A DNA stretch of 14,493 nucleotides from assembly GCA_002747735.1 (NCBI GenBank), contig PDQE01000074.1, forward strand, positions 1 through 14,493, in the 5' to 3' direction. This DNA comes from Flavobacteriales bacterium (GTDB lineage Bacteria; Bacteroidota; Bacteroidia; Flavobacteriales; Flavobacteriaceae). The position numbers and the translations under genes are program-made. Of the stretch, positions 13,653-14,493 are shown piece by piece; within the stretch, counting starts at the first letter, position 1; each line of letters starts with the position of its first letter. The notes under the pieces were generated by a model. The model made no database searches and had not been told where the DNA came from. It saw nothing but the letters and a program-made list of their open reading frames with translations.

Positions 13653-14450
13653 ATGAAATTTAAGGGTGTTTTACAAAAAATGATTACGGAAATAGGCCCG
13701 CCGGTTCAGTATTATTTACAAATGGAAAACGGATTTGTAAATTTAAATCAGGCCTTAGATAAAAACCTTTCCATATCTTTTCTAAATTATCAATGCCTAA
13801 ACTGCGGATCAAACAAACCTATTTACCGACAGGGGTTTTGCCGCCAGTGTTTTTTTGACATTCCCCAGGCCGCAGACTGGGTGATGCGGCCAGAACTAAG
13901 TAAAGCTCATTTAAACAAAGAAGACCGGGACTTAGAATACGAAAAAAAAGTGCAACTGCAACCGCATATCGTATATCTGGCAAATTCCAGTGATATTAAA
14001 GTAGGCGTAACCCGTAGAAGCCAAATCCCCACCCGCTGGATAGACCAAGGAGCCCACGAAGCCATTGAAATAGTAGAGGTGCCTAACAGATACCTGGCCG
14101 GAATTACCGAAGTAGCTCTAAAAGATTACGTTTCTGATAAAACCAACTGGCGTAAAATGCTAACCAATGACATAAAGGATGTGGATTTGGTAGCTGAAAA
14201 ACAAAAATTAGCTAAATACATCCCCAAAGAAGCTAAGCCCTATTATCTGGAAAATAACACTAAAGAAGTAAATATACAATTTCCCGTTTTACAATTCCCC
14301 ACCAAAGTAAAAAGCCTTAATTTAAAAAAAACACCTCATTTTACAAGCATTTTAAAAGGCATAAAAGGCCAATATCTCATCTTTGAAGACAATACTGTTT
14401 TTAACGTGAGAGGCAGTGAGGGTTATGTGGTGAAATTACTAATAACCTGA
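13653..14450 (+). CDS. DUF2797 zinc-ribbon protein of unknown function
   Basis: A 265-residue protein that I recognise as DUF2797. A four-cysteine zinc site is visible: C48-x2-C51 and C63-x2-C66 (CLNCGSNKPIYRQGFCRQCF). After a linker, residues 105-160 read HIVYLANSSDIKVGVTRR, TRWIDQGAH and GITEVALKDY. The order Tyr, Lys-Val-Gly-Val-Thr-Arg, Arg-Trp, then Glu (Y108, K116, R128, E153) is reminiscent of GIY-YIG and T5orf172-like nuclease domains, but this is my reading of the pattern and not a known activity. The C-terminal part (about 205-265) is beta-rich and ends GSEGYVVKLLIT. It follows purK on the same strand after 61 bases with no clear promoter box. The window ends 43 bases after its stop. 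Confidence 0.88.
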   Translation: MKFKGVLQKMITEIGPPVQYYLQMENGFVNLNQALDKNLSISFLNYQCLNCGSNKPIYRQGFCRQCFFDIPQAADWVMRPELSKAHLNKEDRDLEYEKKVQLQPHIVYLANSSDIKVGVTRRSQIPTRWIDQGAHEAIEIVEVPNRYLAGITEVALKDYVSDKTNWRKMLTNDIKDVDLVAEKQKLAKYIPKEAKPYYLENNTKEVNIQFPVLQFPTKVKSLNLKKTPHFTSILKGIKGQYLIFEDNTVFNVRGSEGYVVKLLIT

Positions 14451-14493
14451 GTTCGATTAATATTGTGACCACAGCTTTCTTTATTTTTGATTA

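Noticed and set aside
1..14493. Search for CRISPR arrays, tRNA/rRNA genes, insertion sequences and defence operons
   Set aside because: No regularly spaced repeats, no tRNA-like cloverleaf noticed, no transposase and no recognisable defence genes; the gene content is housekeeping.

Overview
The window looks like chromosomal DNA of a member of the Bacteroidota, most likely Flavobacteriia. It is AT-rich. Several genes are preceded by the Bacteroidota-type -7 box TAnnTTTG (TATCTTTG at 827, 9384 and, on the minus strand, 9248), and most lack Shine-Dalgarno sequences. The protein families also fit: GH97, DUF3127, DUF2797 and a flavobacterial-style lipoprotein with a Cys-Ser-Asn-Ser-Asp-Asp start. 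I see no phage, transposon, CRISPR, tRNA or rRNA genes, and no disrupted gene.

Layout. (1) Positions 1-321 hold the N-terminal part of a minus-strand GNAT/FemAB-like protein cut by the window edge. About 500 bases of repeat-bearing intergenic DNA follow. (2) galT-galK (917-3070, plus) form a tight Leloir operon. It converges on a secreted GH97 glycosidase (3168-5195, minus) whose active-site pattern is that of the retaining alpha-galactosidase type, so the locus could release galactose and then phosphorylate and convert it. (3) A minus-strand run (3168-9221), read from high to low coordinates, contains a flavin reductase-family protein, a DUF3127 protein with an SSB-like tail, aat, a MazG-like pyrophosphohydrolase, a small two-helix membrane protein, aroA and the GH97 enzyme. 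(4) At 9222-9396 two TAnnTTTG boxes fire outward, one to the flavin reductase group and one to a histidine kinase with a near-leaderless start. The kinase gene overlaps the convergent HIT gene by four bases. greA lies upstream of HIT on the same strand. (5) A 414-base gap with several short inverted repeats precedes a plus-strand group: a Rieske-like lipoprotein, purK and a DUF2797 zinc protein.

Most of this is core metabolism and housekeeping (galactose use, shikimate pathway, purine synthesis, nucleotide sanitation, N-end rule tagging, transcript cleavage). I found no clear new defence or mobile system. The points most worth a second look are: a hairpin that buries a Shine-Dalgarno in front of aat; the Rieske-like lipoprotein whose last ligand His is Asp; the GIY-YIG-like pattern behind a zinc ribbon in the DUF2797 protein; the SSB-like tail of the DUF3127 protein; the near-leaderless kinase; and the repeat-bearing intergenic regions.
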